Part shown: piece after piece, positions 24,632 through 36,100 of the stretch
Position numbering within the stretch: the first letter of the stretch is position 1
How the letters are laid out: each line of letters starts with the position of its first letter
Source: Haliotis asinina
Lineage: Eukaryota; Mollusca; Gastropoda; Lepetellida; Haliotidae
Reading direction: 5' to 3'
DNA: 64,000 nt
Assembly: GCF_037392515.1 (NCBI RefSeq)
Contig: NC_090280.1
Span: 29,083,118 to 29,147,117 of the forward strand
Position numbers and translations under genes: made by a program
The notes under the pieces: model-generated
Told to the model about the DNA's origin: nothing
Database searches by the model: none
What the model saw: the letters and a program-made list of their open reading frames with translations, nothing else

Positions 24632-27600
24632 ATGTATCTACAAGTTCTGAACGCGTTGTTGCTGTGGGGATCGGCCTATTCCGACACAACCGTCACCATC
24701 TACAACGAATGGCTCTCCCAGGGTGGACGTGTCAATTATGAAGTTGAAAGATGGAACAACGTTAATGGACTCTCCCAATACTATCTAATTCCAAGTATGA
24801 AATCTGTCGGAGCTGTTCCTGGGCGGTGGGTAAACAGAGACCTCCGGGATAATCTCTTTGTAAACGTACGTGTAATGTACAAACATGTATCATGCAAAAT
24901 TGTTTTTGTAATTGATTTGAGTTAGGATTACTGCCCTTGTTTGCCTATTGAATCTGTATATTTAAGGAGTCGTCATTTGTGCCCGGCTTAAATAGGATGT
25001 ACATGACAGTGTGGGTTCTCTACTACTCAGCAACTAATTAGAGTCGCTTAAAGCAGTCACTATGTCTTATCATCATTTATTTAACTCATGGCAATTATCC
25101 TTTCGTGAGCAATTTGTTTTAAAATACATAACTTCATGTGTAAACAATACCTTTAAACTATCAGGAATATTTATAAAATTTAGTTAACAGATGCCTGAAG
25201 TTAGTGGCAAAAAAATTTACACTTGTTTGTCTGACCTTTTGACGGGTAGTATATTATGTCCTGGTTTTCACAGATGCTCATAGTTCAGTTATGTATTTAT
25301 TGGTTTAGAATGAATCATGTAAAGTGTCCCATTGCTGCAGGCATTTGTAAATTCTGGTCCCAGCAGAATTATGAGTGCCGCTCTGTAAGGCAGAAGATGA
25401 CCCGTGACGTCTTCTGTAACCCATGCTTGTCGTAAAAGGCGACTAACGGGATCGGGTAGTCAAACTCCCTGACTTAGCTGACACGTTATCGTATCCCACT
25501 ACGCTCATGCTGTTGATCACTAGATTGCCTAGTCCAGAATCGATTATTTACAAACCCTGACAATATAGCTGGAATATTGCTGAATACAATCAACTAACCA
25601 ACCGATCCCCCTTCGATACTGATTGGTCTTCATCTGCTCACAATCGCGGACTTCCTAAAATCTCTTTTTCTAGGTATTTCGTGGAGTACAATGTAAGGAA
25701 AGCAAGATCGTCTGCAAATGGGCAAACTAACGAATTCTATTGGAAGTTCCAACGACGTCCTCGTTTCAACTAGTCTGACCTCCATGATCAATTGTGTCAG
25801 TAGAAAGTTCATATGGATGGTGGCTAGAAAAAACATCTGAATATATGATTATACATGGAGAAATATTTTCATTTCTAAGAACATTTAAAATTCAACCCCG
25901 AGAAGAAGCAGAAATTGTCTCTGAATCTTCGCAAGAACAAACAAAAAGAAGTCGTTATTCATGAATCGTGTCATTTACATATGATCGTCCACCTTCTAAA
26001 AGCCTTTGAGGTACTTAGCTGACCTCAAGTATAAACGTGCCCGAGGCAACTCGTGGCACAAGATAGCTAAATTTACAACAATACTGTTCTTCTTCCCGAA
26101 AGAAGATTTACAACTGTATTATCAAAATGTTACTTTCTCATATTTTGTGGAAATTATTGTCCTTCATGATCAATGGTTGAAATCTAATTTAGATGGATGT
26201 CATAACAAACATAAATGTTTATATGATTATTCACCGGGAAAACTGTTCGTTCAATTTTATATTGTTTTGTTCAGTGGCCCCAAAGTCCTAGTCACCATGG
26301 TTATCCGGACCCCACCTATCTCCAAGACAAATCACTCCAGAGACGGACATTTCTAACGTATCTAAAACAACTGCAAGGCTATGGGAATGACATCGCCAAT
26401 ATGGTTTGGGAGATGAAAGGTTTGTCCTCTCAAAGAGTCAGATAGTGTGTAAAAAGTTAACTTTCACACTGTTTCAGCCATACAGTGACAATAAAGGTTT
26501 TGCATATATAATTAATGCAAGTTGTTAAAACCCCAGTCTTCAAAGGATTGCAAATGGGATAACTCTTACAGTGGGTTTATGTAATATAATATGCCGGTCT
26601 CTTTTACAGGTCTCTCCTGGCCCAGCTGGATAGATAAGTCTCAGCATCAAGATAAGTTCCCAAACAATGTTGACGCTGCATCAGAGTTTGTGTCATTAAT
26701 GGTTCAGAGCTGCAAGAAGTACACATCAGGACGCCTTCCATACATATTTGAAGTCATTAATGAACCTGATTGGGATGAAAAGTACATTGATCCACAAACA
26801 AATATAAACTACCACAGGGCTGTCGCTGACAAACTGAAATCAAGATTTGGAATGAAAGTTGCTGGACCATCCTTCACCAGTATGGTCTTACGACTAGCAG
26901 ATGAAAACAATTTCAGCCTCTGGAAGAAAATTTCCAACTTTATGGACATGTCTCTTGATCACTTGGACTTTTTCTCTTTCCATTCCTACAACCATATTTT
27001 CAATACATCAAGCGAATCCTACTATGGCATCAATGAAGATCGTTTGTTTGCTTCTCTTGACATGGTGGAGAACTATTCTCATATCAAGAAAGGAAAAAGT
27101 GTTCAATTAGTTAACACTGAATTTGGAGTCGGCTTGCTTAGCATGGGCATTGCGCCCGATTTCGAAAATGGACTGATTGATTTTGAGACAATATATCAAG
27201 CAAACGGATTCATGTTTTCTTTCCTTAACCTGAGAGAGTTTATGGACAGAGCTACGGTGTATCTCCTCGCAAATGAACAATACCCTGGTCATACGTCCCT
27301 TCGGAACTCCTTATTCACAAAAGATGGTCATCCGCTTAATGCGACCAAATTCTTCCTGTTTTGGAAAAATTTCATTTATGATCAACAATTTCTCCGAGTC
27401 TCCAGTCAATACGATGGACAGGAGAAAATAGTTTCACCACTTGCACTAGCAAATCCTCAGTCCAGTGAAATGGTAATTCTTCTCCATAACTTTGGCAGTG
27501 AATTTCAGAATGTAAAACTGGACTTTCCAAATAACTGGATCAACCCTTCTTCTGGCGAAGCGACATGTATTGTGTTCGAAAAGGGTAAGCCAGCTGTTCA

Positions 27601-28075
27601 TGCAGATTACCATTTCGACATATCTAGGGTTAATGACACCGTTGGTCTGAATGGATCGTCAACATGCTTCTACAAGTTTCAAACCAACTATAGGTTTGAC
27701 GGAACACCTACAATTAATCAGAACACATACTATGGAAAAGACATGCTCATCCCCATCAGCAATGGACATGTGCAGACAGTCATAAGTGTACCGAGTTCTG
27801 GTTACCATGAGGCTCGTCTTAGAGTTGGAATTAGTCGAGGCATCGCAGACAATACAAAACCTAAGACAATTGGGTTCAATGGTCAGACGTTGTCTTCAAG
27901 TTACATGTTGTTTGATGCGATGAAGACTTCACTAAAGAGGACAACAACATGGAACGTGTGGGAGTTCATGGTACCTGAATCACTGGTAAAAACAACCAAC
28001 ACCGTGACCATGGCCTTTGATGGAGACGGTGGGAGCGTGACATCTGTTGCACTTGTTGCAGGAAAACTCCAGTGA
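24632..28075 (+). CDS. Secreted GH-A clan glycoside hydrolase, GH86 agarase/porphyranase-like, copy 3
   Basis: Exons 24632-24865, 26275-26419 and 26610-28075 give 614 aa. Exon 2 is open in its own frame, reading WPQSPSHHGYPDPTYLQDK and ending VWEMKG, with intron phases as in the other copies. The signal peptide MYLQVLNALLLWGSAYS is the most diverged of the four. Likely catalytic residues are Glu178 (NEPDWDEKYID) and Glu297 (NTEFGVG). The pre-nucleophile loop is NHIFNTSSESYYG, with a possible N-glycosylation site. It is closest to copy 4, sharing the MKVAGPS and KYIDPQTNI segments. The stop codon overlaps an AATAAA signal. Intron 1 contains a SINE-like repeat. The gene looks intact. Confidence 0.85.
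25408..25603 (+). repeat. SINE-like repeat family A, in intron 1 of copy 3
   Basis: Contains CTTCTGTAACCCATGCTTGT, AGGCGACTAACGGGATCGGG, TGCTGTTGATCACTAGATTG and AGCTGGAATATTGCTGAAT. The tail is altered to ATCAACTAACCAACC. Confidence 0.65.
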
Positions 28076-28080
28076 ATAAA
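28075..28080 (+). terminator. Poly(A) signal overlapping the stop codon of copy 3
   Basis: AATAAA starts on the last base of the TGA stop (28073-28075). Copy 4 has no clear hexamer at the matching place. Confidence 0.5.
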
Positions 28081-28380
28081 TGCGTCAGAAGAATACTCTG
28101 TTTGTGTTGATTCAGTTTGATATGCAGCATGTTAGTGACACGGTGTTCAAGGATGCAGGTCATGACTTGGTTTATGTGTCATCATATTGCTCATTATTCA
28201 GACACAATTTACCAACAACGATCATCTGTTATTCATATGTGATACAAGTATGTAGAGAGGCGTTACATAAGTCTTCTGTCTACCACAGTTACCAAGGTTG
28301 ATCTCAGATGGTAACTAATTGCACAATATTGTGATGTTTTTCACCATGTTCATTGTCTATATTCTGCCTGTCATTGTGGA

Positions 28381-28414
28381 ATGAATGAATGAATAAATGA
28401 ATGAATGAATGAAT
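28381..28414 (+). repeat. (GAAT)n microsatellite
   Basis: Eight to nine GAAT units with one AAAT variant. Confidence 0.85.
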
Positions 28415-28741
28415 GTCCGTATGCCCGAGTCCATACGAAGTGATGGTGGTATCATGTATTCCCATGCATTAGAGTTATTTGTTACGCTGTGTATATCTGC
28501 TCCAAGAAAGAATGACAGCATATCATTGTTAATAATCATATCTATTTTCACATGCATAGCTGCATCATGTTTATCAAGAAGGCAGGAGGAAAAAGGTACA
28601 TAGCGGACATAAAAGAGTCACAGGGAAAATAGTTTGACACTCACTGTCAAAGCAATGTCTATTAAGGTGGTTACATTCTTCTGACACTTTAGCAATTATC
28701 TGAATTTGATCCAGTTGTTGTCTTAAACGTTGGATAGTGTG

Positions 28742-29085
28742 TGACTGAATATTTTTTATCGTCAAACTGGCAATAAATCAGCCATATAGAAACGAAAGCA
28801 ATTTCTGTATCTAACATAAATACATCTTACATAAAACCTGTAGTCGATGGGCAGTAAAACACAGATTGATTAAAAAACTAGCCGTTATAGAGAATAACTG
28901 AATAGAACACTGCAATATAGAACGGGCTATAGGTCACCAGTAACTGAAGACAGATCAACGTGGCTGGGCAATGGGAATTTCCAGTATATTTGCTACCAGC
29001 ATAGACCCTAGCTGGATTAACATCATACCGTAAGGTATTGGCGATTTGGTATTACTCCAACCCCTATTAAGGTACAGCTCCAAGG
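28742..29085 (-). mobile_element. Diverged LINE 3' UTR fragment
   Basis: Parallels the resident LINE 3' UTR: TGGCAATAAATCAGCCATAT, GATGGGCAGTAAAACA, GAACGGGCTATAGGTCACC, TGAAGACAGATCAACGTGG and AGACCCTAGCTGGATTAAC. Similarity is well below that of the copy at 7544, so it is an older subfamily. Confidence 0.6.
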
Positions 29086-30251
29086 GCGCGGTGAGAGAAA
29101 TCTGTCTAAGGCGCCAGCCAAGTAGTCCAGCGACTTTGGGGGTGCGGAAATAGAGATTACCTGTGATAGGTGTCAAAAACCTGGTACTCAAGTTTGTGCG
29201 CAGACGCTTTCCGTGTTGTCACAACCCCTAATGTGCAGTACACAACACTGTGCACTTAAAAGAACCCTCGAATCCTTTGGTTTATGACCAGATTGTGGCT
29301 ACATGAATACGTGCAAACACGCAATGCCCTATATCATATCATATTATATCATAATTGCGCGTGCACCGACGTGCAGTTAACTTGGAAGTACTGTCAGTGT
29401 GTGTCCCAGTCCACCCAACTGTGCATAGGTACCTCGTAAGGATGGGAAAGATACATTAACGCGATGCGACTAACAGGCAGCAAGAGTGGTATGATCCGCG
29501 GGAATTTGAGGCTGAAAATACGACGTGCCATTGTAATGGACATCCATGATGAAAACAAAGCTCCTTTGAGCAGCTGAATATATATATATATATATCTCTG
29601 TGTGTCTGTGTGTGTGTGTGTGTTTGTGTGTGAGACTTGAATGATTTCTTTGTTTTTTGTACTTTTTTTTTTTTTTTTTTTTTTTTGTTGTTTTTCTATA
29701 ATGAGACTCCGTTTATTATGAATTCATATGGTCATGTGCCTATAAATCTTTACTCACTCCACAGATCACTATAAATATGTGAACAATCAACAATGGTTCT
29801 CTTAAATGCTAAAATATGTACAGTATATCAAAATGTCATCTCTTTAAAATGACAGGATATCTTTTTCGTACTGGGTAATGTAGAGGTTACATGTGTTTAC
29901 TCGCGCAAAATCCTTTCTGGAATCCATCTAGTAATATCTTACGTATATGCTTTCAAACGATCAAGTCATTTTTCCATACACATTATTTAATTGGTTTGTC
30001 AAACATTAGGAACGGAGGTTGAATGTTTTGGAGGCAGCAACTCTAGAGGCCTACCTCGGGTGAGATGTTATAGTTTCGCGTACATTATTGGCATTATTCA
30101 CTTACATTACAAGAGATTGTATGGTAAAGTTCCATAAGGGCATAGTTGTAGTCCGATGTATAGTGTGGTTGTTTGTCTGTGTTATGTTTTCATTTCAAAC
30201 ATGTTTGATATGTGTATATAGCATAGACTAGTACACAGTTCACAATACGAT
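29086..30251. other. Intergenic, no supported gene
   Basis: Apart from the simple repeats at 29577-29690, nothing is recognised. Confidence 0.35.
29577..29690 (+). repeat. Compound (TA)n / (TG)n / poly(T) simple repeat
   Basis: A (TA)8-like run, a TG-rich run of about 45 bp with TCTG interruptions, and after a short gap a run of about 22 T. Confidence 0.85.
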
Positions 30252-30894
30252 TGTTATAGTGTCTACTTCAGGACAGCCATGTCCAAATATTTCTGCTGAC
30301 CAAAAACTATGTGACCAGGCTATATGATATTTAGTTATTATTAATATCTGCAATCTTGATCTTTATCACTACCGCAGAGTACATTGTTTTGTCAGCTACC
30401 TTGTTCCTCTTTGTCACTTCCATTAATTACTGTATATGACATTTATGGCCTTTATTGGTCATCCCCCTTGGCTGTGTCTGTCATCACTTCAGCTGTAGAA
30501 GGAAGTGCTATTAGCTTCTCTATCTGTCCATTGTTGAATCTTTGCCTGTCTATTGTCGTAAAAACTATATATATCTATGCTCACATCTATACTATACGTG
30601 AGAGGTGAGACGTGAGATGTGAGTGTGGAGACCGGCATTCCGATTGTCTTTGTAGTGACGACCGTGAGCAGGATTATGCCGTTCGCAGGAAAGGCCCTGA
30701 GGTTGAGCTGGAAGTCCGCTCACCTCATTCATGTATACTTGTTTGTCATGTCTTGTGAAACCAACTAAAGAAGTTTGATTAACTAAACTATGCCTTCGTT
30801 TTCATCAACGTATTCATCATTTCGTCAAAGTATTGCATGTATGTAATCACGTCAATCACATACTACGCGTTGACTACAGGCCCCCGCGTTGACA
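30252..30894. repeat. Left LTR of the fossil element
   Basis: Starts TG and ends CA. It holds CTATATATATCTATGCTCAC upstream of a GAGACGTGAGATGTGAG block, a plausible promoter and transcript start, although that use is inferred. Confidence 0.8.
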
Positions 30895-31539
30895 ACTGGT
30901 GGAGAATCCGGGTAGAGTAACTTTTTAGCTTACTCCCGATCTTGAAACCTCTCTATGTGCCTACCATTAACATCATGTATCAAGGATGATTCCCCAAGTT
31001 CTACGTCAAAACGAAGAGATTGCAAGCGAACATGGTCCCTCAACAATGCAATCTTGAATGGAGCATCATACAGCAACCGCCTAATGGACAACCCACAAGT
31101 TAAGGATGGAACAGCAAGATATGACAGACCAAGAAAGTAGGTGCGTCTCTCACATGGAGATCGTGTATTCATCCAGAAGCCACCTTATGGACATCTTCAA
31201 CATGAACATTGTGTACAAGACAGATCATTAGGACTTACTTATCTGTGTGTAGGTAAATGAACTGAGTGCAGGATATACAATGTGTTATTGTTGATAAGTT
31301 TAACCAGGTATGTTTGATCATAGACCAGTACATTACTACCTTCTTATGTCTATACCATATTGTATTTCGAGCATGTGAACATTGATTACTTATATAGATA
31401 CGGAATGAAGTCAGAGTAGGAATATTCTTTTCTCCAGATACCCATAACCACATTTTTATCATGTGTCAATATTAAGGCATTAACAGCAAAGCAATATTCA
31501 GCATTTAGAATTTTGAAGTCAGAGTAGGGTTGTTATTAA

Positions 31540-31700
31540 TACTTCTTTATTGGGCATAGCACCCACAATATATGGGCAAACTCTGTCAACGACACAGGAA
31601 TAGCCCCCATTGTAGGAGTATTATTTTTTATTGGGCATAGCACCCGCACTATATGGGCAAACTCCGACACAGACACGGGAAGAGCACCCATCATACTTCA
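31540..31700. repeat. Two-unit tandem repeat inside the LTR element
   Basis: TATTGGGCATAGCACCC and ATATGGGCAAACTC recur at a spacing of about 80 bp, two units in all, within the non-coding interior of the LTR element. Confidence 0.7.
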
Positions 31701-32174
31701 AAGGGCAACAGTACCCACTAGTACCGTCTGAGTCGCGCGGTAAAGTTAGACTCCTGGTTTCAAATTTCTTAATGTGAAATATTTGCTGAGATGTTTAATG
31801 CATACTTTTATGACGCTAATTATTATCATTATTTGGTACTGAGCCTCACCACAAAGCCTGACCCCAGATTTGAATATCCTGCTCAGACTTTGAAATGTTT
31901 CTTGAAACTGTCCTAAGTAGCCAATACCCGAATGTGAAATGTACATTGCAATGATCCTATGATTATTTTTCTGGTGTTAAAGTGACAAGATGATCACCCT
32001 CTTACCGTCGATGCATAGATATATTTGCTGCACGGGATGTCAACGACGTCAAGAATCACTTTACAGTGATTATGTACTGATTCGCAGTGTTGGTATTTAC
32101 AAAGCTTCACTCCTATCAGTTTGAACTCAATTTATTTAAGCTTGGGGTCCAAGCTTTCCGGAACAGGGGGAAGT

Positions 32175-32818
32175 TGTTATAGTGTCTACTTCAGGACAGC
32201 CATGTCCAAATACTTCTGCTGACCAAAACCTATGTGACCAGGCTATATGATATTAGTTATTATTATTCAATCTGCAGTCTTGATCTTTATCACTACCGCA
32301 GAGTACATTGTTTTGTCAGCTACCTTGTTCCTCTTTGTCACTTCCATTAATTACTGTATATGACATTTATGGCCTTTATTGGTTATCCCCCTTGGCTGAG
32401 TCTGTCATCACATCAGCTGTAGAAGGAAGTGCTATTAGCTTCTCTATCTGTCCATTGTTGAATCTTTGCCTGTCTATTGTCGTTAAAACTATATATATGT
32501 ATGCTCACATCTATACTGTACGTGAGAGGTGAGACGTGAGATGTGAGTGTGGAGACCGGCATTCCGATTGTCTTTGTAGGGATGACCGTGAGCAGGATTA
32601 TGCCGCTCGCAGGAAAGGCCCTGAGGTTGAGCTGGAAGTCCGCTCACCTCATTCATGTATACTTGTTTGTCATGTCTTGTGAAACCAACTAAAGAAGTTT
32701 GATTTACTAAACTATGCCTTCGTCTTCATCAACGTATTCATCATTTCGTCAAAGTATTGCATGTATGTAATCACGTCAATCACATACTACGCGTTGACTA
32801 CAGGCCCCCGCGTTGACA
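32175..32818. repeat. Right LTR of the fossil element
   Basis: Nearly the same as 30252-30894 over its whole length, with the purine tract directly before it. Confidence 0.8.
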
Positions 32819-33081
32819 CGATCAACGGTGTAAGGGCAAAGCATGCTCTCCATAACTGGACATATGTGTTATGTACATGCCTATCTTTACTGATGATGTA
32901 ACTTATAAACACAAATTCTTCTAAGCGATGCTGCTGTGCAGTGGTATACGTTTAGATATTGTAACACGAACTGAAAACGAACAGAGAGGATGGAAAGATG
33001 AGTCTGTGAAACCTGTACCTGTCTACTCTTATCTGAAATATGTTTATAAGATTACTTGAGGAATGCTACACCTGCGACTGT

Positions 33082-33113
33082 CACATGCAGTTTTCAGGTA
33101 ACAGTTAAAAGCC
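33082..33113 (+). promoter_or_regulatory. Core promoter of copy 4 (CACATGCA box and GTTAAAAGCCC)
   Basis: CACATGCA at 33082-33089 and GTTAAAAGCCC from about 33104 precede the ATG at 33148. The order matches copies 1 and 2 with slightly shorter spacing. Confidence 0.45.
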
Positions 33114-33147
33114 CAAACTGGTGATAGGATAATACTTTCACTGCAGA

Positions 33148-36100
33148 ATGTTGTCGCTGCTTCTGTGCTCCTTATTGCTGTGTGGTGCGGCCTTGTCTGA
33201 CACAACCGTCACCATCTACAACGAGTGGCTCTCCCAAGGTGGACGTGTCAGTTATGAAGTTGAACGATGGAACAACGTTAATGGACTCACCCAATACTAC
33301 CTTGTTCCAAATATGAAAGCTATCGGAGCTGTTCCTGGGCGTTGGGTAAACAGAGACCTGAGGAAAGACCTTTTTGCAAGTGTACGTATGACGTAATGCC
33401 ATTTTCAATGAAAGATGTTTGGACTTCTTGTGATATGATTTTATACATGCCACTTGTATGCCTACTGACTCAGAATATTGTCTTTCCTCATTATTGACAT
33501 TCCTGTCTTAAATTTTCAAAGTCACCGTGAGACAGTTGGAATGTATGAGCTGATGTTTATATATTTTCATGGTGCAGGTTTTGCTCATAATTCATATGCG
33601 CCTATACCAGTTTAATGTTCATATATACATACAATAGCCGATGATTCTCTTGTAAATGCCAGCAATAATGTTTTGTGAAAACCACGTCTGAATGAGTCTG
33701 GCCGCCATGACTCTCAGCTCAGATGTCGCAGTGCAGATGATTCCTTGGAAAGGAGTTAAGGGCAGTATCTCAATAAGTATGTAACGGTGTAGCTACATTT
33801 GCATTGAAAGTGGCGGCCGTTGATACCAGTGATTAGAGCGCTCGGCAAATTGTGTTTCGACCGTAGTATTGCACCGTGCTTGCACCCACCTTTAGGTTAT
33901 GTCAGTTTGTAGCCCACTTTTCATGGTATCGTTACATTATTGTTAGTGTTAAGTGCGTTTTCGATACACTGCGAGTTTAGCGTTTTCTCTGTCCGTTACT
34001 ACGGAAGTGAGTGAGTGAGTTAATATTTAACGTCACATCGGCAATATCTCAGCCATATCGTGACGAGAACGTTAAATACTGAAATGAAATATATGGATAC
34101 TATAAAAACCTGTCAACGACGGACAGTAAAACAACTAGAATATCACAACTGGGATTAAAACTAGTGTGGAATGTTAAAACTAATATCACTATTCGGACAA
34201 TACAACATAAAATCAGGCTACAGATTGCCAACAACTGAAGGTAGATCACCATACTAGGGGCCATGGGGACTTACGGTACCTTTGCTGCCTGCATGGACCC
34301 TAGTTGGATTTACAACATCCCTTCAGCTGTCAGCAATTTAGTCACATCTAGCCAAAAATTAAAAATACACATATACTACGATTAAGAACAGTGGAAAGTT
34401 TAAATTTACTGTAAATGCTTTTGGACTTACGTACCCTCTCAGGAGGACAATAATTTTACAATACTTCAACCCCCTTCGAGGGTACAGCCACCAACAATTC
34501 AAGTTACTAATCCAAACTTCCAATAATTAAAATACATCTATTTACACAACATAACATTCAAAATTCCACCAAAAAATCAATCTCTTTTAAAAAACCAATA
34601 ATTAAATATGAATTAACGCTAGTAAAAAGATCCTTCATTGTTTTAACTGTAAAATACTTATCCCTTGTGATGGAGAATTCAACACAGTCAAGCAGGATAT
34701 GCTTCACCGTGGTTCTCTCATCACAAGGGATACAAAACGGAGGATCCTCACCTTTTAAAAGGTGCACATGAGTATATCTAGTATGGCCAATACGACATCG
34801 TCTTAAAATAACTTCTTCAAATCTGGACTGACAACCCAAGTAAGTGTAACCAATATACGGTTTTATTTCATGTAATTTATTGATACCTACTTGGGTGTCC
34901 CACTTCTTCTGCATCAGATCACGGATGTAAGTTCTAATGCTAGCTTTATAATCAGAGTATGGAATAAGAAGTGGTGTCACAGATTTGTTGAGTGCTGCCT
35001 TGGCAGCAAGATCGGCCATTGCGTTACCGGAAATACCTACGTGGCTGGGTAACCAACAAAAGACGATGTCGTATTGGCCAGTGGCAAGAGTATTATACAA
35101 TTCAATAATTTCTATTAAAAGTGGATGTTTACAAGATATATTTTTAATAGCCTGAAGGCAAGAAAGAGAGTCTGAATAGATTATATATTGTTTACGTTTA
35201 GGGTGTCTTTGAATATATTTAAGAGCTGTTAGTATGGCGTTAGCTTCTGCTGTAAAAATAGAACTGTTATCTGGTAATCGAGAAGATATTGTTCTGGATC
35301 CAATGACAGTGGCACAAGCCACAGCGCCACCGTCCTTGGACCCATCTGTAAATAACGATTTATAATTGCTATATTTATGTTTCAGTTGATTATATTCTTG
35401 TTTATACTGTAATTCATTCGTTTCTGATTTTTTAAGTGATGTTAATGTTAGGTCAACTTGTGGCCTAACCAACTGCCAAGGAGGAGAAGAAAGAAGACGG
35501 GAAGGAGCTATATGGTCCAGCTCAATGCTAGAAGCAGCAAGAAATGGCTTAATTCTGACCCCAAGAGGCGGAAGAAGGGAAGACTTTTTGTTATACAAAT
35601 CTTCATAGGGAGGATTAAAAACACAATTAAATGCGGGGTTAGACTCATTAGAAGCTAATTTTGTAATGTATTGTAAAGATAGTTTGATACGACGTAAGTT
35701 GAGAGAAGGCTCATCAGCTTCGACATATATACTGTCGATAGGAGAGGTTCTAAAAGAACCAAGACAAAGTCTTAGGCCTTGGTGGTGCACAGGATCAAGT
35801 AGTTTTAGGTTGCTTTGACAAGCGCCACCATAGACGATGGAGCCGTAATCAAGTTTAGATCGGATCAGTGATCTATATAAGTGGAGAAGGGTAGATTGAT
35901 CCCCTCCCCATTTTGAATTTGAAACTACCTTTAATAAATCGAGTGCCTTCAGGCATTTGGCTTTAAGGGATTTAATATGCGGCAAAAAGGTCAAATGTGA
36001 GTCGAAAATAAGTCCCAAGAACTTGGCCTCCTTGACGACTTTGATTGGGGTACCACTGAGAAATAGTTCTGGTTCTTTATGGGGTTTGTATTTACGACAG

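Larger units (their letters stand above)
30252..32818. mobile_element. LTR retrotransposon fossil, small and non-autonomous
   Basis: Two direct repeats of about 643 bp (30252-30894 and 32175-32818), each beginning TGTTATAGTG and ending GTTGACA, flank a 1280-bp interior. CGAT precedes the first and follows the second, giving a 4-bp target duplication. A primer-binding-like TGGTGGAGAATCCGGG follows the left LTR, and a purine tract (AACAGGGGGAAG) precedes the right one. The LTRs are about 97% alike by eye, pointing to a moderately recent insertion. The interior holds no recognisable gag or pol gene, so the copy is a broken or non-coding relic moved in trans. Superfamily not determinable. Confidence 0.85.

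Noticed and set aside
30384-30608. Two near-identical ~74-codon open frames, here and at 32308-32532
   Set aside because: Both lie at the same place in the two LTRs, so they are repeat copies without a recognisable domain.
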